NCBI RefSeq assembly: GCF_022581195.2
Contig: NC_061482.1
Coordinates: 62,001 to 126,000 of the forward strand
DNA: 64,000 nucleotides
From: Helicoverpa zea
Taxonomy: Eukaryota; Arthropoda; Insecta; Lepidoptera; Noctuidae
Direction of reading: 5' to 3'
Position numbers and translations under genes: made by a program. Of the stretch, positions 53,990-64,000 are shown in pieces. Every line of letters begins with the position of its first letter. Position 1 is the first letter of the stretch. Below the pieces are notes generated by a model, which had not been told where the DNA came from, searched no databases, and worked only from the letters and a program-made list of their open reading frames with translations.

Positions 53990-54051
53990 CGCACGGGCGA
54001 GGAGCGCGAGCGCGGCGCTCGATCCACTCCGGGGAATGTCCACAGCGCTTC
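53990..54051 (-). CDS. Host gene exon A
   Basis: On the minus strand a T-rich tract and GAATGAAGAG acceptor precede a 62-bp exon, followed by donor GTGAGT. The frame reads EALWTFPGVDRAPRSRSSPV and ends with two bases, as required by exon B (and by the optional exon at 47820). The acceptor could also be two bases further out (54053). It is Arg/Ser/Pro-rich. No domain. The gene must continue to the right, but I could not place an earlier exon. Confidence 0.55.
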
Positions 54052-55420
54052 CTCTTCATTCAAAAAAATACAAGTCGGTTTAGTTACCTATAATCCGAAT
54101 CCAAAAAGAATGCTTAGACAGATTTTGGTTCATTTAATAACGATAAAAAATTATAATCTACGTAGAGGCTCACCTTCGGGGTATTTCCAATCTAAATAAT
54201 GTCGCAGTCATCTGGTTGAAGCAACTTTTTGATTGAACGACCTGTGCATTTATAAAATGGCTATATATATTTGAACCACTACTAAAGAACAATTCGTCAA
54301 GTCCTTGAATGCATCGTTTAATTTCACTGAAATACTGAACGTCATTTTGTCAGATCATGTGCATGTAGCTGACTTCATAATTCTTGGTTGCCAGTTTCGC
54401 TATATTTTTTTTTCTTTAAAAGTAGCCGGCTGTGTCTTAATAATCGGTGAATCCTTGCTGTCACACAATATTAAACTAACACATAATAATTAAAACTGCA
54501 TTATTAGTTTTCTGAAAATTACGTCAAATACTTTTCAAAACGCCCACGAAGTTTCTACCAGAAATTAGTCCAAAACAACGTTTAACCAGTTTCTTAGCAA
54601 TTCTACAAAATTCAAATTTAGAATACGCTCTCACACATGCTTGGCTAACCCTTTTGAAGCTAGAAACAACTTTGAAGTACACGTGAGTCCTTAAAACCAA
54701 CATTTCGCGTATGTGCCCGCTTTTTTGCAATAGTTTACTTAGTTGGACGTTGAGTTACGTAGTAACTATTATAGTAATCTGTGTTTGAGTGACGCTTGTT
54801 CGATCAATGTTCGGTCTAGTGATTCTATGAAATGTAGTCATTCAGTGAAGGCGGAAGTCGTTCAATCACACAGCAGCTTCCACCAGATGTATGCGACATA
54901 TAAAAGGCTAAAGCGTAGCTATGCAATCTGGTTGTATACATTGTAAAATGTGTTTATTGTGTTTATCTACAAAGAATACACGAATTTTGCCCACTTACTG
55001 CTCTTGTATGTAGGTAACAGTTCAAAACGCGAATTCTCACGTACCATCTGGTTCCAAAAAATCTGTGGTGTAAGTACCACAGAATACCTAATAATAAACG
55101 ACTAATCTGAGCTAACAGACATAATACATTTTAATTCACAACTTTTTTTATTAGCCTACTGATACTGTCCCACTGCTGGGCAAAGCTCTTCTACCTTACC
55201 TAGGTACCGTTGACGCTCGAACTGCTTAAAAACGAAAGTAAATGGAAGTTTTACCATTCAAATTCAGTATATTGCTAGGTTTTGCCGCTGTCAGCTAGGT
55301 TATTGTTTACCTTTTGATTAAAGTTCAAGTTAGAACTATCCGACCACGGCGGCTGTTAACTTATTTAAAGAGATCAGCCAGCTGCGCAGGACATATTAGA
55401 GAAGTAGTGTACGAGCATTT
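54052..55420. other. Unassigned sequence right of exon A
   Basis: AT-rich, with short open frames of no recognisable family. Confidence 0.3.
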
Positions 55421-55439
55421 TCGTAGACACAATGCATTA

Positions 55440-55675
55440 AGTATTCCCTCAATCTCATACCCCAACGGGACGGAAATTCCGACACTACCGGAGAGAGATC
55501 AGGCGCAGGGCCGACATTAACATGCTCTCCGATGCATGGGTGTATCAGTCACCAAGTTCCAGACTACGGGTTGCTTTGTGAAAGTTTTTAAAACCCACAA
55601 AGTGAATTCCCGGGAATCGAACCCCCTCAAGCACATCAGTCGTGTTTGGGACCACTAGACCAACGAGGCAGTCAA
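55440..55675 (-). repeat. tRNA-derived SINE, minus strand (second family)
   Basis: In reverse it reads GCCTCGTTGGTCTAGTGGTC (A box) and GGTTCGATTCCCGGGAATTC (B box), then GGGTTTTAAAAACTTTCACA and GCGCCTGATCTCTCTCCGGT. It is a good tRNA-derived promoter region. The body matches 46806-47112. Confidence 0.75.
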
Positions 55676-55745
55676 TTAGACAGTTAATCAGTCGAGGCAG
55701 ACAATTATATAATTATACAATTTATCAGTCTGCCCGTGACCACGG

Positions 55746-56190
55746 ATCATCATCATCATCATCTCAGCCATAGGACGTCCACTGCTGAACATAGGCCTCC
55801 CCCTTTGATCTCCATAGATACCTGTTGGAAGCGACCTGCATCCAGCGTCTTCCGGCGACCTTTATAAGGTTGTCTGTCCACCTCGTTGGTGGACGTCCTA
55901 CGCATCGCTTGCTAGTCCGTGGTCTCCACTCCAGCACTTTTCAGCCCCATCTGCCATCTGCTCTGCGAGCAATATGGCCTGCCCATTGCCACTTCAACTT
56001 GCTAATCCGGTGGGCTATATCCGTGACTTTGGTTCGTCTACGGATCTCCTCGTTTCGGATTCGATCACGTAGAGAAACACCGAGCATAGCCCTCTCCATA
56101 GCTCGTTGAGCGACTTTGAGCTTTGAGATGAGGCCGATAGTGAGAGACCACGTTTCGGTGCCGTAAGTCATCACTGGTAATACACATACC
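55746..56190 (-). pseudogene. RTE-like LINE 3' end, copy 3
   Basis: Minus strand: VLPVMTYGTETWSLTIGLIS, KVAQRAMERAMLGVSLRDRI, KLKWQWAGHIARRADGRWG, then a frame change into RWMQVAS. It ends in an ATC microsatellite (55748-55760 in plus). The longest and best preserved of the three copies; the same stop-site truncation marks them as 5'-truncated insertions. Confidence 0.8.
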
Positions 56191-56299
56191 ATGGATCATG
56201 GACCATGGATGCTGTAAAGGATCCGGAACGTCAGCATTAAATAACATTAATATAACCGCGATAAAATCCGTAAAACAAGTTTTATTTAAATGAACAATA

Positions 56300-56790
56300 T
56301 TAATGATGATTTAAATGTCCGGAATAGCTAGTCGCCATGTTGAACGCAGGACACGCATGAGGCGCGTGAGGCAATCGGCAGCTGCGACCTCTCGCATTCG
56401 GCCCTGGTTCAAGCCATGGTCCGAGGCAGAGGGAATGGGATGCCATCGCCTCCTTCTGCATCTTCTTTTCATGCTCGAGAAGGAGGCGGCGGAGCGACTA
56501 AGAGTTCGCACCTCTCATCCGGCGCGCAAGACCAGGAAGACACCACGGGTTTGGGGTGTCGAGAGACGACTCCCGGCCACCGTAGGCGCGGGTCTGTGAG
56601 CGGTGAGTTCGGGTGGCTCACCGTCCCTGTCTGCATAGACAACATACCTGTGTCGGTGGCGCTCCTCAAAAAGATGTCAGCAAACCCCAGCGGGGCCCAG
56701 CAGGGGCCAAAGGGTGCTGGGGCTGCGGGATTGTTCGAGTTCGAAGTGAGAACAAGTTCTCGAAGCGAGTTCAATCTCTCTCATCATCCT
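56300..56790 (+). other. GC-rich segment, probably LINE-derived
   Basis: Long open frames exist in several phases because of GC content (one has FGWLTVPVCIDNIPVSVALL). Its composition resembles a LINE 3' region. No motif supports a host gene. Confidence 0.3.
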
Positions 56791-56797
56791 CCGAGCT

Positions 56798-57178
56798 TTT
56801 TTCCCAATCATGTTGGGGTCGGCTTCCAGTCTAACCGGCTTCAGCTGAGTACCAGTGCTTTACAAGAAGCGACTGCCTATCTGACCTCCTCAACCCAGTT
56901 GCCCGGGCAACCCGATACCCCTTGGTTAGACTGGTGTCAGACTTACTGGCTTCTGACTACCCGTAATGACTGCCAAGGATGTTCAATGACAGCCGGGACC
57001 TACAGTTTAACGTGCCATCCAAAACACAGCCAATGGTGTCTAAGATATACTTAGAAAGTACATACAAACTTAGAAAAGTTGCATTGGTACTTGCCTAACC
57101 TGGGATCGAACCCGCGCCCTCATACTTGAGAGATTGGTCCTTTACCCACTAGGCCACCACGACTTCAATCTCTCTAGT
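56798..57178 (-). repeat. Full-length tRNA-derived SINE, minus strand
   Basis: In reverse it starts AAGTCGTGGTGGCCTAGTGG, has B box GGTTCGATCCC, CAGGTTAGGCAAGTACCAAT, CTGTAGGTCCCGGCTGTCAT, CCCGGGCAACTGGGTTGAGG and ends CCAACATGATTGGGAAAAAA then GCTCGGAGGATGATGA. About 380 bp. This is the reference copy for the other SINE pieces in the window. Confidence 0.85.
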
Positions 57179-57516
57179 TCTCTCAATATCGTCGACGAAT
57201 ACTCTAGAAAAATATCTCTGCTACTACTACTTTTCTTATTTTATTCTCCCTTATTTTTTTTTGTTTTTTCCTTATCCTGGAATAAATGGTCAAAAATAAA
57301 TGGTGGAGGCGAGCCACTCGTCAGTGTTTAGCTACTTGAGAACTTTTACCATATTTATGTAGTGAGTTTTGGCGTTTATGTTGTCATACAATTTATTGAC
57401 TCTACGTTATGGAGCAGCTTTGGAATATCGCGATTTTTTTAATTGACTGTACCGTTTGCCTTTTACCTATATAGATTTGAAATACGTATGCTTTGCCGTT
57501 GAGTATATAGAACAGT

Positions 57517-57841
57517 AAGGCTGTGGTTCTAGGGAGGCGGAGCGAAACAGAGCATAGCGGGGCTGAGCTGTTGTTGTTTCAACTGTAGCGGGGTGGAGCG
57601 GAGTGGAACTGTAGCGGGGTGGAGCGGAGTGGAACTATAGCGGGGTGGAGCGGAGTGGAACTAGCTCGCCCGGTAAGGCGTGACATGCGGTCTCTCAGCC
57701 CACTCCTTTCTGGGCGCGGAGCGCTTTCCTTTGAAGCGGACTGGAGAAGATATGTGAATTTCAAGCTACGTGATTGGTGAATCTCTGAACTGTTCGTCTC
57801 CGCTCGGATCCGCTCCACTAAGTACAATGGAGCCACAACCT
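57517..57841. mobile_element. MITE with GGCTGTGGTTC ends and a GCGGGGTGGAGCGGAGTGGAA minisatellite
   Basis: The left end GGCTGTGGTTCTA and right end TGGAGCCACAACC are imperfect inverted repeats. Three units of about 30 bp (AACTGTAGCGGGGTGGAGCG) lie at 57577-57660. Exact duplication unclear. Confidence 0.5.
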
Positions 57842-58056
57842 TAAGCATGATATCGGAAGTACCGATTTGGGGAAAACTTAGTTTCAATCCGCGCATAATA
57901 TTTGAACTTGGATCAAGTTTACAGCTGCCTAGCTGGACAGATGGTAAAACGCAAGAGCTCCACTAATGGATTCATTAATATTATACTAATAGAAAAAATC
58001 TTAAAACCGATTCCTAAAAACACTGAAAAGCAAAAAAAAAAAACTATTCTTAGGTG

Positions 58057-58331
58057 TGTTAACGCGCAGCAGTGCAGGATTCGGAACGCACTACCACCAC
58101 CGCCCTCCCCCTACTAATTGGTGCCTATATAAGGGCGCGCCCCGCGGTCAGTCGGCGTCTGCGTCGATTTGCATATTTTAATTGTATAGAGTAGCCTCGT
58201 ATATACTAGCAACATTTGTAAATGGTGAAAACAGTAACCAATAAACGTCTAAAAGGTCTCCGAGTACGTCTTTCTTTTCAGCTCCTATCTAGTACACATA
58301 TCCAACACACACAACAGTCTAAGCCTAGACA
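58057..58331 (+). repeat. 5' LTR, 275 bp
   Basis: It begins TGTTAACGCG and ends CTAGACA. It contains TATATAAG (58126-58133), an initiator-like TCAGTC (58148-58153) and AATAAA (58240-58245), so promoter and polyadenylation signals are in place. Confidence 0.9.
58126..58153 (+). promoter_or_regulatory. LTR promoter: TATA box and initiator
   Basis: TATATAAG followed about 24 bases later by TCAGTC, an arthropod-type initiator. A short GC-rich spacer separates them. Confidence 0.65.
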
Positions 58332-58334
58332 TTT

Positions 58335-58352
58335 TGGTGCCGTGACCAGGAT
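58335..58352 (+). other. tRNA primer binding site
   Basis: TGGTGCCGTGACCAGGAT begins three bases after the LTR. It starts with TGG as expected for pairing with the tRNA CCA end; the tRNA species is not assigned. Confidence 0.6.
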
Positions 58353-58623
58353 TTTATGGATATTGAGGAATAAAAAGGCAAATAATTGATGGACAAATTG
58401 CAAGAAAATCAAGGATTACAAGGACTAAGGGAAGAGAGAGTTATCCCAAGGAATTAAGGAATTTCCAACGCCACGAAACGAGGTGAGCCCGTTCCATTAT
58501 TTCCTTCCTACCTACTTGTTCAAAAATTGTGTAGTAATATTTGGCAAAGTGTTAGTTAAGTTCCTAATATCCAATTGCAATTAATTCAATTAACACAACG
58601 TAGGATTGGTCGTATTATAAAAT

Positions 58624-61350
58624 ATGTCTCAAGCTGCCAAGAAACTTGCAGATCCAATAAAAAGGAGAAGTTATATAAAGGGTAGATTGACTATTTTTAA
58701 AGATTATGTAGAGGATATCTCGAATTTAGAAAAATTAACGGATCAGCAAGTCTCAGAGTTAAGGTTAAGATTGTCCAAATTAGAAACTTATTTTTCCACT
58801 TTCGATGACCTACAATCTGAAATCGAAATAGAATCGGAAAATCCCGAAGAACAAATGAAGATTCGATCCGAAATTGAAGGTCAATTTTATTCACTAATTT
58901 CGCAAGGTCAGTGTATATTAGAGAAAATAGAAGCATATAACGTTAGAAGGAGAAGTTTGGCCCATCCCGCTATAAAGCAAAGTGGTAGTTTCGAAAGTGC
59001 TAATTCATTCTCTGGTTCGATAAGATTACCCACGATAAAATTACCAACATTTGATGGTAATTATAGTCAATGGTTAGAGTATCGAGACACCTTCGAGGCA
59101 TTAATTCATAATAATGATAGTATTGAAACAATAAATAAATTCCATTACTTGCGATCGTCACTAGAGGGTAGCCCCGCTTTGATAATTAAATCGTTAACAT
59201 TTAGTTCTGATAACTATAGTGTAGCGTGGGACTTGTTATGTGAAAGATACAATAATAAACGCCTGCTTATAAGTAATCATATGAAGTCATTATTTAATAT
59301 GGAAAGCATAAATAAGGAGTCGGACAAAGCGTTGCGCCTTATGATTGATAATGTAAATAGGAATTTAAGAGGTTTAAAGACGTTAGACCAGCCAGTAGAT
59401 CATTGGGATACGATTATTATCCATTTAACAGTAAATAAACTGGACAATGCAACCAGTAGAAGATGGGAGGAACATAAAAGTACATTAGGAGAGGTTCCTA
59501 CCCTCGAAGAGTTTTTTAAGTTCTTACGCGATCGAGCAGATGTTCTAGAAGCGGCGAAGCCAAGTAAATTGAATATGAAAGTTGAGAAGGCAGCTAGTGT
59601 TTTCGCATCCTCGCAAGCAAATAGTAACCGAATTTTTAATCGTAAATGTGTCATTTGTAATCAAGATCATGCCTTATTTGAATGTTCGAAGTTTATTTCT
59701 ATGAGTTTAGATGAAAGAAACGATGTTGTTTCTAAGAACAAATTATGTATTAACTGTTTTAAACCGGGCCACCGGGCCTATAACTGCAAATCATTCGGTT
59801 GTAAAATTTGTAAATATAAACATAACGCATTATTACATAGAAATAGGCCTCAATACGAAGACACTAGTAAGGGGCTAAGCTCGACACAAGATATGACTAC
59901 TGTTACGTCACACTCGACGTCATCCGTCGGAGTTGTAGCTGGATGCGAGCCGCCACCTACTCAACCGCCGGCCGCCTCGGGCCGCGCTGAGCCTACGAGG
60001 TATGTGTCGCTCGGTGCGGAACCGGTTTCCTTATCAACTGTAGCAACTCAGTACGTTCTTTTGTCGACCGCGCTCGTTAAGGTTTTTAGCGAAACTCAAC
60101 GTAAATATTATACAGCGCGTGTATTGTTAGATTCTGGAAGTCAATTATCATTAGTAACGGAAAGTTTTTGTAAGAAACTAGGATTATCTTGCAAACGGAT
60201 AGATCATAAGTTTAATATTAATGGGATAGGAAATACTAAGTTACAATTAGTAGAAAGTAGTAACTTTGTAATCAAGTCAATGCATAATAATTTTTCCGTA
60301 GAAGTTAATTGTATGATTTTGCCTAGAATCACTAATATGTTGCCAAGTGTAAAGGTAAATGCAAATAAGTTGAATATTCCGGGTGACATATTAGTGGAGT
60401 TGGCAGATAGCAGATTTTATGAGCCCTCAGAGGTAGATATATTGATAGGAGCCGATTTGTTTTGGGAACTTGTAACCAGTCAACAAGTAAAATTAGGTAA
60501 AGGTCTTCCCACACTGCAGAGTTCTAAGTTAGGTTGGCTTGTTACGGGTCCCGTGGATATAATTTGTAATTATGAAGCAAATTGTCATTTAGCTAGAAGT
60601 GTTAGCGAACAGTTGGAGAGATTTTGGAAGGTTGAAGAAGGAATATGTATAGATAATCTACAGAGTAGTACTGAAGAAGAATTTTGTGAGAAACACTTTG
60701 TGAAGAATATGCATAGAACTGAAAACGGTAGATTTTGTGTAAAAATACCATTCCATACTTCTCCTACTGTATTGGGAGACTCGTTTGTAAAGGCCAAATC
60801 TCGTTTAATGAATTTAGAGAAAAGATTTAAAAAGCAGCCTAACGTAAAGGGTCCCTATGTAGAATTTATAAATGAATATGAGCAGTTGCATCATTTATCT
60901 GAGTGTAACAAACCCCCGTTTGCGTGTTATTTACCACATCACCCAGTTATCAAAGAAAAAAGTGAAACAACAAAGCTTCGTGTTGTATTTAATGCTTCCG
61001 AGAAAACTAGTAGCGGGTATTCGTTAAATGATATACAAATGGTAGGTCCGGTGATTCAGGACGACTTATTTAGTATTTTGGTCAGATTTAGGCAACATAA
61101 TTATGTGATGACGTCAGATGTAGAAAAAATGTATAGACAGGTGCTTATTTCAGAGAGTCAAAGACATTTGCAAATGATATTATGGAGGGAGAACGAAAAT
61201 GAACCGGTTAAACATTTTAAACTAAATACTATCACCTACGGAACCGCTTCGGCGCCTTTCTTAAGTACACGTTGTCTTTTGCAACTAGCATATGAGTGTG
61301 ATGATTCTGATATCAGGGAGATAATTAAACACGATTTTTTTTATGGATGA
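58624..61350 (+). pseudogene. BEL/Pao Gag-protease-RT frame, broken at the RT active site
   Basis: 908 codons. The order is an N-terminal coiled-coil-like region (1-110), a DUF1759-type Gag segment opening LPTIKLPTFDGNYSQW (about 134-275), three Cys knuckles (CVICNQDHALFEC, CINCFKPGHRAYNC, CKICKYKH; about 340-400), a Pro/Ala-rich linker, an aspartic protease with LLDSGSQLS (about 500), and the RT N-terminal half (KLRVVFNAS at about 784, first catalytic Asp in TSDVEKMYRQ at about 836). The frame ends at 61350, right at the YxDD position, where a run of eight T (61335-61342) is followed by a change of frame into the next open frame. This is a break (or a homopolymer sequencing error), since no programmed shift is known inside this motif. 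The family is certain. Confidence 0.88.
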
Positions 61351-63943
61351 TTTATTAACTGGCCATGAGACCCAGGAAGGGTTAACCCGTATATGCAGGT
61401 TAGTCACTAAATCGTTGAGTTCTGCCTGTTTTAATTTGCGTAAATTCCGATCAAATGCGGATCAATTGTTTGTAGAAAATAAATTAAATGAAGTACAAGA
61501 AATTACCGAATTTAAAACAGTCACCAGCACTTTAGGGTTAACATGGTCACCGCAATCTGATTTGTTTAAATTTTCTGTACATGTGGATATGCATACACAA
61601 ATCACTAAACGAAATATATTATCTTCTATTGCAAAAATCTTTGACCCGTTAGGTCTTTTAAGTATATTTATAGTTAAGGCTAAATTAATCTTACAAAAAT
61701 TGTGGTTATGTAAGTTAGGATGGGATGACCCAGTGAACGATGAAATAAAAATAATGTGGTTTAACTTCATAAAAAATGTGAATTATCTTAATTGTATAGA
61801 AGTACCTAGACACGTGATGTGTAAAAACGCATTGAATATCGAAATTCATATTTTTTCTGATGCGTCAGCCTGTGCATATGGGTCATGTGTATATGTGCGT
61901 TCTATGAACCAGAACGAACAAATTCATGTACAGCTACTTTGTTCCAAATCAAGGATAGCGCCATTAAAAAGTTTAACAATTCCTAAGCTCGAGTTATGCG
62001 GTGCGCTGCTGGCCGCCGAGTTAGGAAATAAGGTGACTCATTCTTTACGATGTAATATTAATCGCTGTGTTTACTGGACAGACTCGATGATAGTGCTTGG
62101 CTGGTTACGTGCATCGCGCGCCACTCCAAAACAATTAAAGGTATTCGTTGCAAATCGTGTAAATAAAATTAGTGATCTAACAAAGAATTATGTCTGGCGA
62201 TACGTACCAACCGAACACAATCCAGCCGATTATATTTCTCGAGGAATTGATCAAATGAATAGTAAAATACAAACCATGTGGTGGCACGGCCCGCAATTTT
62301 TATCGATGTCAGAATCTCAATGGCCTAATGTGGGTGAACATAAGTTGAATAGTATATCGTTACCAGATATGAAGCCGGTTAGCTCATTAGCAACTCATGT
62401 AACTGTAAACAACAAGTTAATTGATTTTGAGCGTTATTCTAAACTGCATAAGGTGCAACGGATAATGGCCTACATACTTAGATTTGTTAAGAATTGTAGA
62501 ATTAAGGTAATGCAAAATAGACTTAAGTGTAGTTATTTAACGGCTGATGAGTTAAATGATAGCTTGATGCATTTGATTAGGTTTGCTCAGTTAGATACAT
62601 TTGGTGATGAATATAATAGATTATTGAATAATAAGCCGTTACATAATAAAAGTCGACTCTTGTCGCTTAGCCCTTTTTTGGATTCACAATTTAATGTAAT
62701 ACGTGTAGGAGGTCGCCTTAGCAATTCGCTTCTTTTATATGAAAGAAAACATCCTTTAGTTTTAGATTATAAACATAGATTAGCGAGACTTATCTTTGAA
62801 AATGAGCATAGTAAATTGTTTCATGCGGGCCCTCAGTTATTATTATCAGCCGTAAGAGAAAGGTATTGGGTTGTTAATGCCAGAAAGGTGGCTAGGAGTG
62901 TAGTTAAGAGTTGCATAGTATGTAAGCGATTTAAATTTAAGTCTATAGTTCCTATTATGGGTGACTTACCGAACCAGCGGTTGAATCCAGGGACGCCTTT
63001 TGAAACCACGGGAGTTGATTTAGCTGGGCCCTATTTCATAACCGATAGGAAAGGTCGCGGATGTAAAATAAGCAAGTGTTATATGTGCTTATTTGTATGT
63101 TTTACTACTAAGGCACTGCACTTAGAAGTTGTGAGCGACCTAAGTACTGAAGCATTTTTGTTGTCGCTCAGGAGATTCATTTCTCGGCGCTCTAAACCTT
63201 GCTTGATATGTTGTGATAATGCGACCAATTTTTTGGGCGCTAGTAATGAACTTAATAAATTTTTATTAGTAAACAAAGATAAATTAACTGATTTTTGTGC
63301 TAATGAAGGCATGAAATTTGCATTTATTCCCCCTTATGCTCCGAATTTTGGAGGATTATGGGAGGCTGGGGTGAAATCAGCCAAGTTCCATTTAAAAAGA
63401 ATACTAGGGAATAGGCATTTGACATATGAGGAACTTTCAACTGTATTTTGCCAAGTAGAAGCTATATTGAATTCCCGGCCTTTATGTCCCATGTCATCCG
63501 ATCCCAACGATTTCCATCCCCTAACTCCTGGGCACTTTCTCGTTGGCAAACCACTGATAGCTCTTCCCTCTCCAGTGTTGACAGAAATTAACTGTAATCG
63601 ACTCCACAGATATCAGTTATTGGAACAAATGAGGCAGCATTTCTGGATGAGATGGCAACACGAGTACATAAGTGAACTTCAGCATCGAACCAAATGGCGC
63701 AACCCTGATGTAACATTGCGTATTGGAGATATGGTTATAATCAAGGAAAGTAACCTGCCGCCATTAAAATGGAAAATCGGACGTATACACGACCTGCACT
63801 TGGGTAAGGACGGTATCGCCCGAGTAGCTGATGTGAGGACGGCTAGTGGCACGGTGCGGCGAGCAATCAATCGTCTGTGCCCTTTGTTCGAGCCTGAGGA
63901 CGTGCTGTTGAAGGTGCGACCTTCAACGGGGGGAGAATGTTAA
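61343..63943 (+). pseudogene. BEL/Pao RT (end)-RNase H-integrase frame
   Basis: 866 codons overlapping the first frame by eight bases. It starts with MDDLLTG, the second half of the RT catalytic motif. RNase H-like residues follow: IFSDASACAYG (about 170), LELCGALLAAELG (about 212), YWTDSMIVLGW (about 243) and HNPADYISRG (about 291). The integrase has a zinc-binding HHCC (HSKLFHAG ... CIVCKRF, about 488-525) and a DDE core: TGVDLAGPY (about 556), CCDNATNFLG (about 623) and GGLWEAGVKSAK (about 670). A C-terminal DUF5641-like region ends near 866. No further stop or frameshift. The 3' end overlaps the LTR start by six bases. Confidence 0.88.
63928..63937 (+). other. Polypurine tract
   Basis: GGGGGGAGAA directly before the 3' LTR start, the primer for plus-strand synthesis. 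Confidence 0.8.
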
Positions 63944-64000
63944 CGCGCAGCAGTGCAGGATTCGGAACGCACTACCACCACCGCCCTCCCCCTACTAATT
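63938..64000 (+). repeat. 3' LTR, first 63 bases
   Basis: Identical to 58057-58119 and cut by the window end. The rest and the right target duplication lie outside. Confidence 0.9.

Larger units (their letters stand above)
58057..64000 (+). mobile_element. BEL/Pao LTR retrotransposon, nearly complete
   Basis: 5' LTR 58057-58331, primer binding site, gag-pol in two overlapping frames, polypurine tract and the first 63 bases of the 3' LTR at 63938, where the window stops. The 63 visible LTR bases are identical, which points to a recent insertion. It sits in a copy of the CACTGAAAAGC fold-back repeat (compare 41508). The only evident defect is a frame change at the RT catalytic motif. Confidence 0.92.

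Noticed and set aside
56315..57054. 212-codon plus-strand frame
   Set aside because: It runs from a GC-rich LINE-like segment into a minus-strand SINE, so its second half is antisense SINE.
61330..61352. Programmed ribosomal frameshift joining the two BEL frames
   Set aside because: BEL/Pao elements normally have one frame here, and a programmed shift inside the catalytic motif would be without precedent as far as I know. A mutation or homopolymer error is simpler.

Overview
The window is a piece of a large, AT-rich insect genome, most likely a moth or butterfly. The signs are a tRNA-derived SINE head of the GTGGTGGCCTAGTGGG type, RTE-like LINE 3' ends with ATC/GAT tails, many PIF/Harbinger MITEs with TTA or TAA duplications, BEL/Pao and Ty3 elements, and short GC-rich exons in AT-rich introns. 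No bacterial, plasmid or CRISPR feature is present. Almost everything readable is transposable-element sequence, much of it nested.

Layout. 1-1300: LINE shreds and a palindromic MITE. 1.5-6.7 kb: an APE-type LINE carrying a solo LTR (4392-4777) and a Harbinger-like element (4848-6008), which itself holds a smaller Harbinger-like element with a MADF fragment (5142-5828). 8.5-12.3 kb: a structurally complete RAG1/Transib-like DNA transposon (8499-12257) with a perfect 5-bp CGTCG target duplication, CACTGTG ends and terminal inverted repeats over 400 bp, inserted at the start of a Ty3/gypsy-like LTR. Its transposase frame is interrupted by one stop codon. 14-16 kb: MITEs, including an inverted pair. 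16.3-19.0 kb: a 63-bp perfect inverted repeat enclosing a Helitron-type helicase remnant and an intact-looking, four-exon, 84-aa cysteine-rich gene. 21.6-26.6 kb: an R2-like LINE with a restriction-like endonuclease, broken by several insertions, one a 2-kb Harbinger-like element with a Myb/SANT remnant. 27-32.8 kb: jockey/CR1-like LINE fragments on both strands. 33-46 kb: repeats, a motif-dense 1.6-kb element (37309-38908), a duplicated element with a terminal hairpin, and a Ginger-like element splitting a SINE. 46-57 kb: MITEs, SINEs, LINEs and a hAT element with an 8-bp duplication. 58.06-64 kb: a young BEL/Pao retrotransposon whose reading frame shifts exactly at the reverse-transcriptase catalytic motif; its second LTR runs off the window.

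One host gene seems to thread through this on the minus strand. Four GC-rich exons (53990-54051, 44487-44628, 39813-40075, 13583-13690), and perhaps a fifth (47820-47882), have GT/AG borders and mutually compatible codon phases. They predict a Ser/Pro/Arg/Ala-rich, probably disordered protein that I do not recognise. The transposons between 13.7 and 54 kb would then lie in its introns, one of which is about 26 kb.

Element boundaries rest on inverted repeats and target duplications read directly from the sequence. Family names rest on recognised protein motifs and recalled family knowledge. No database search was possible.
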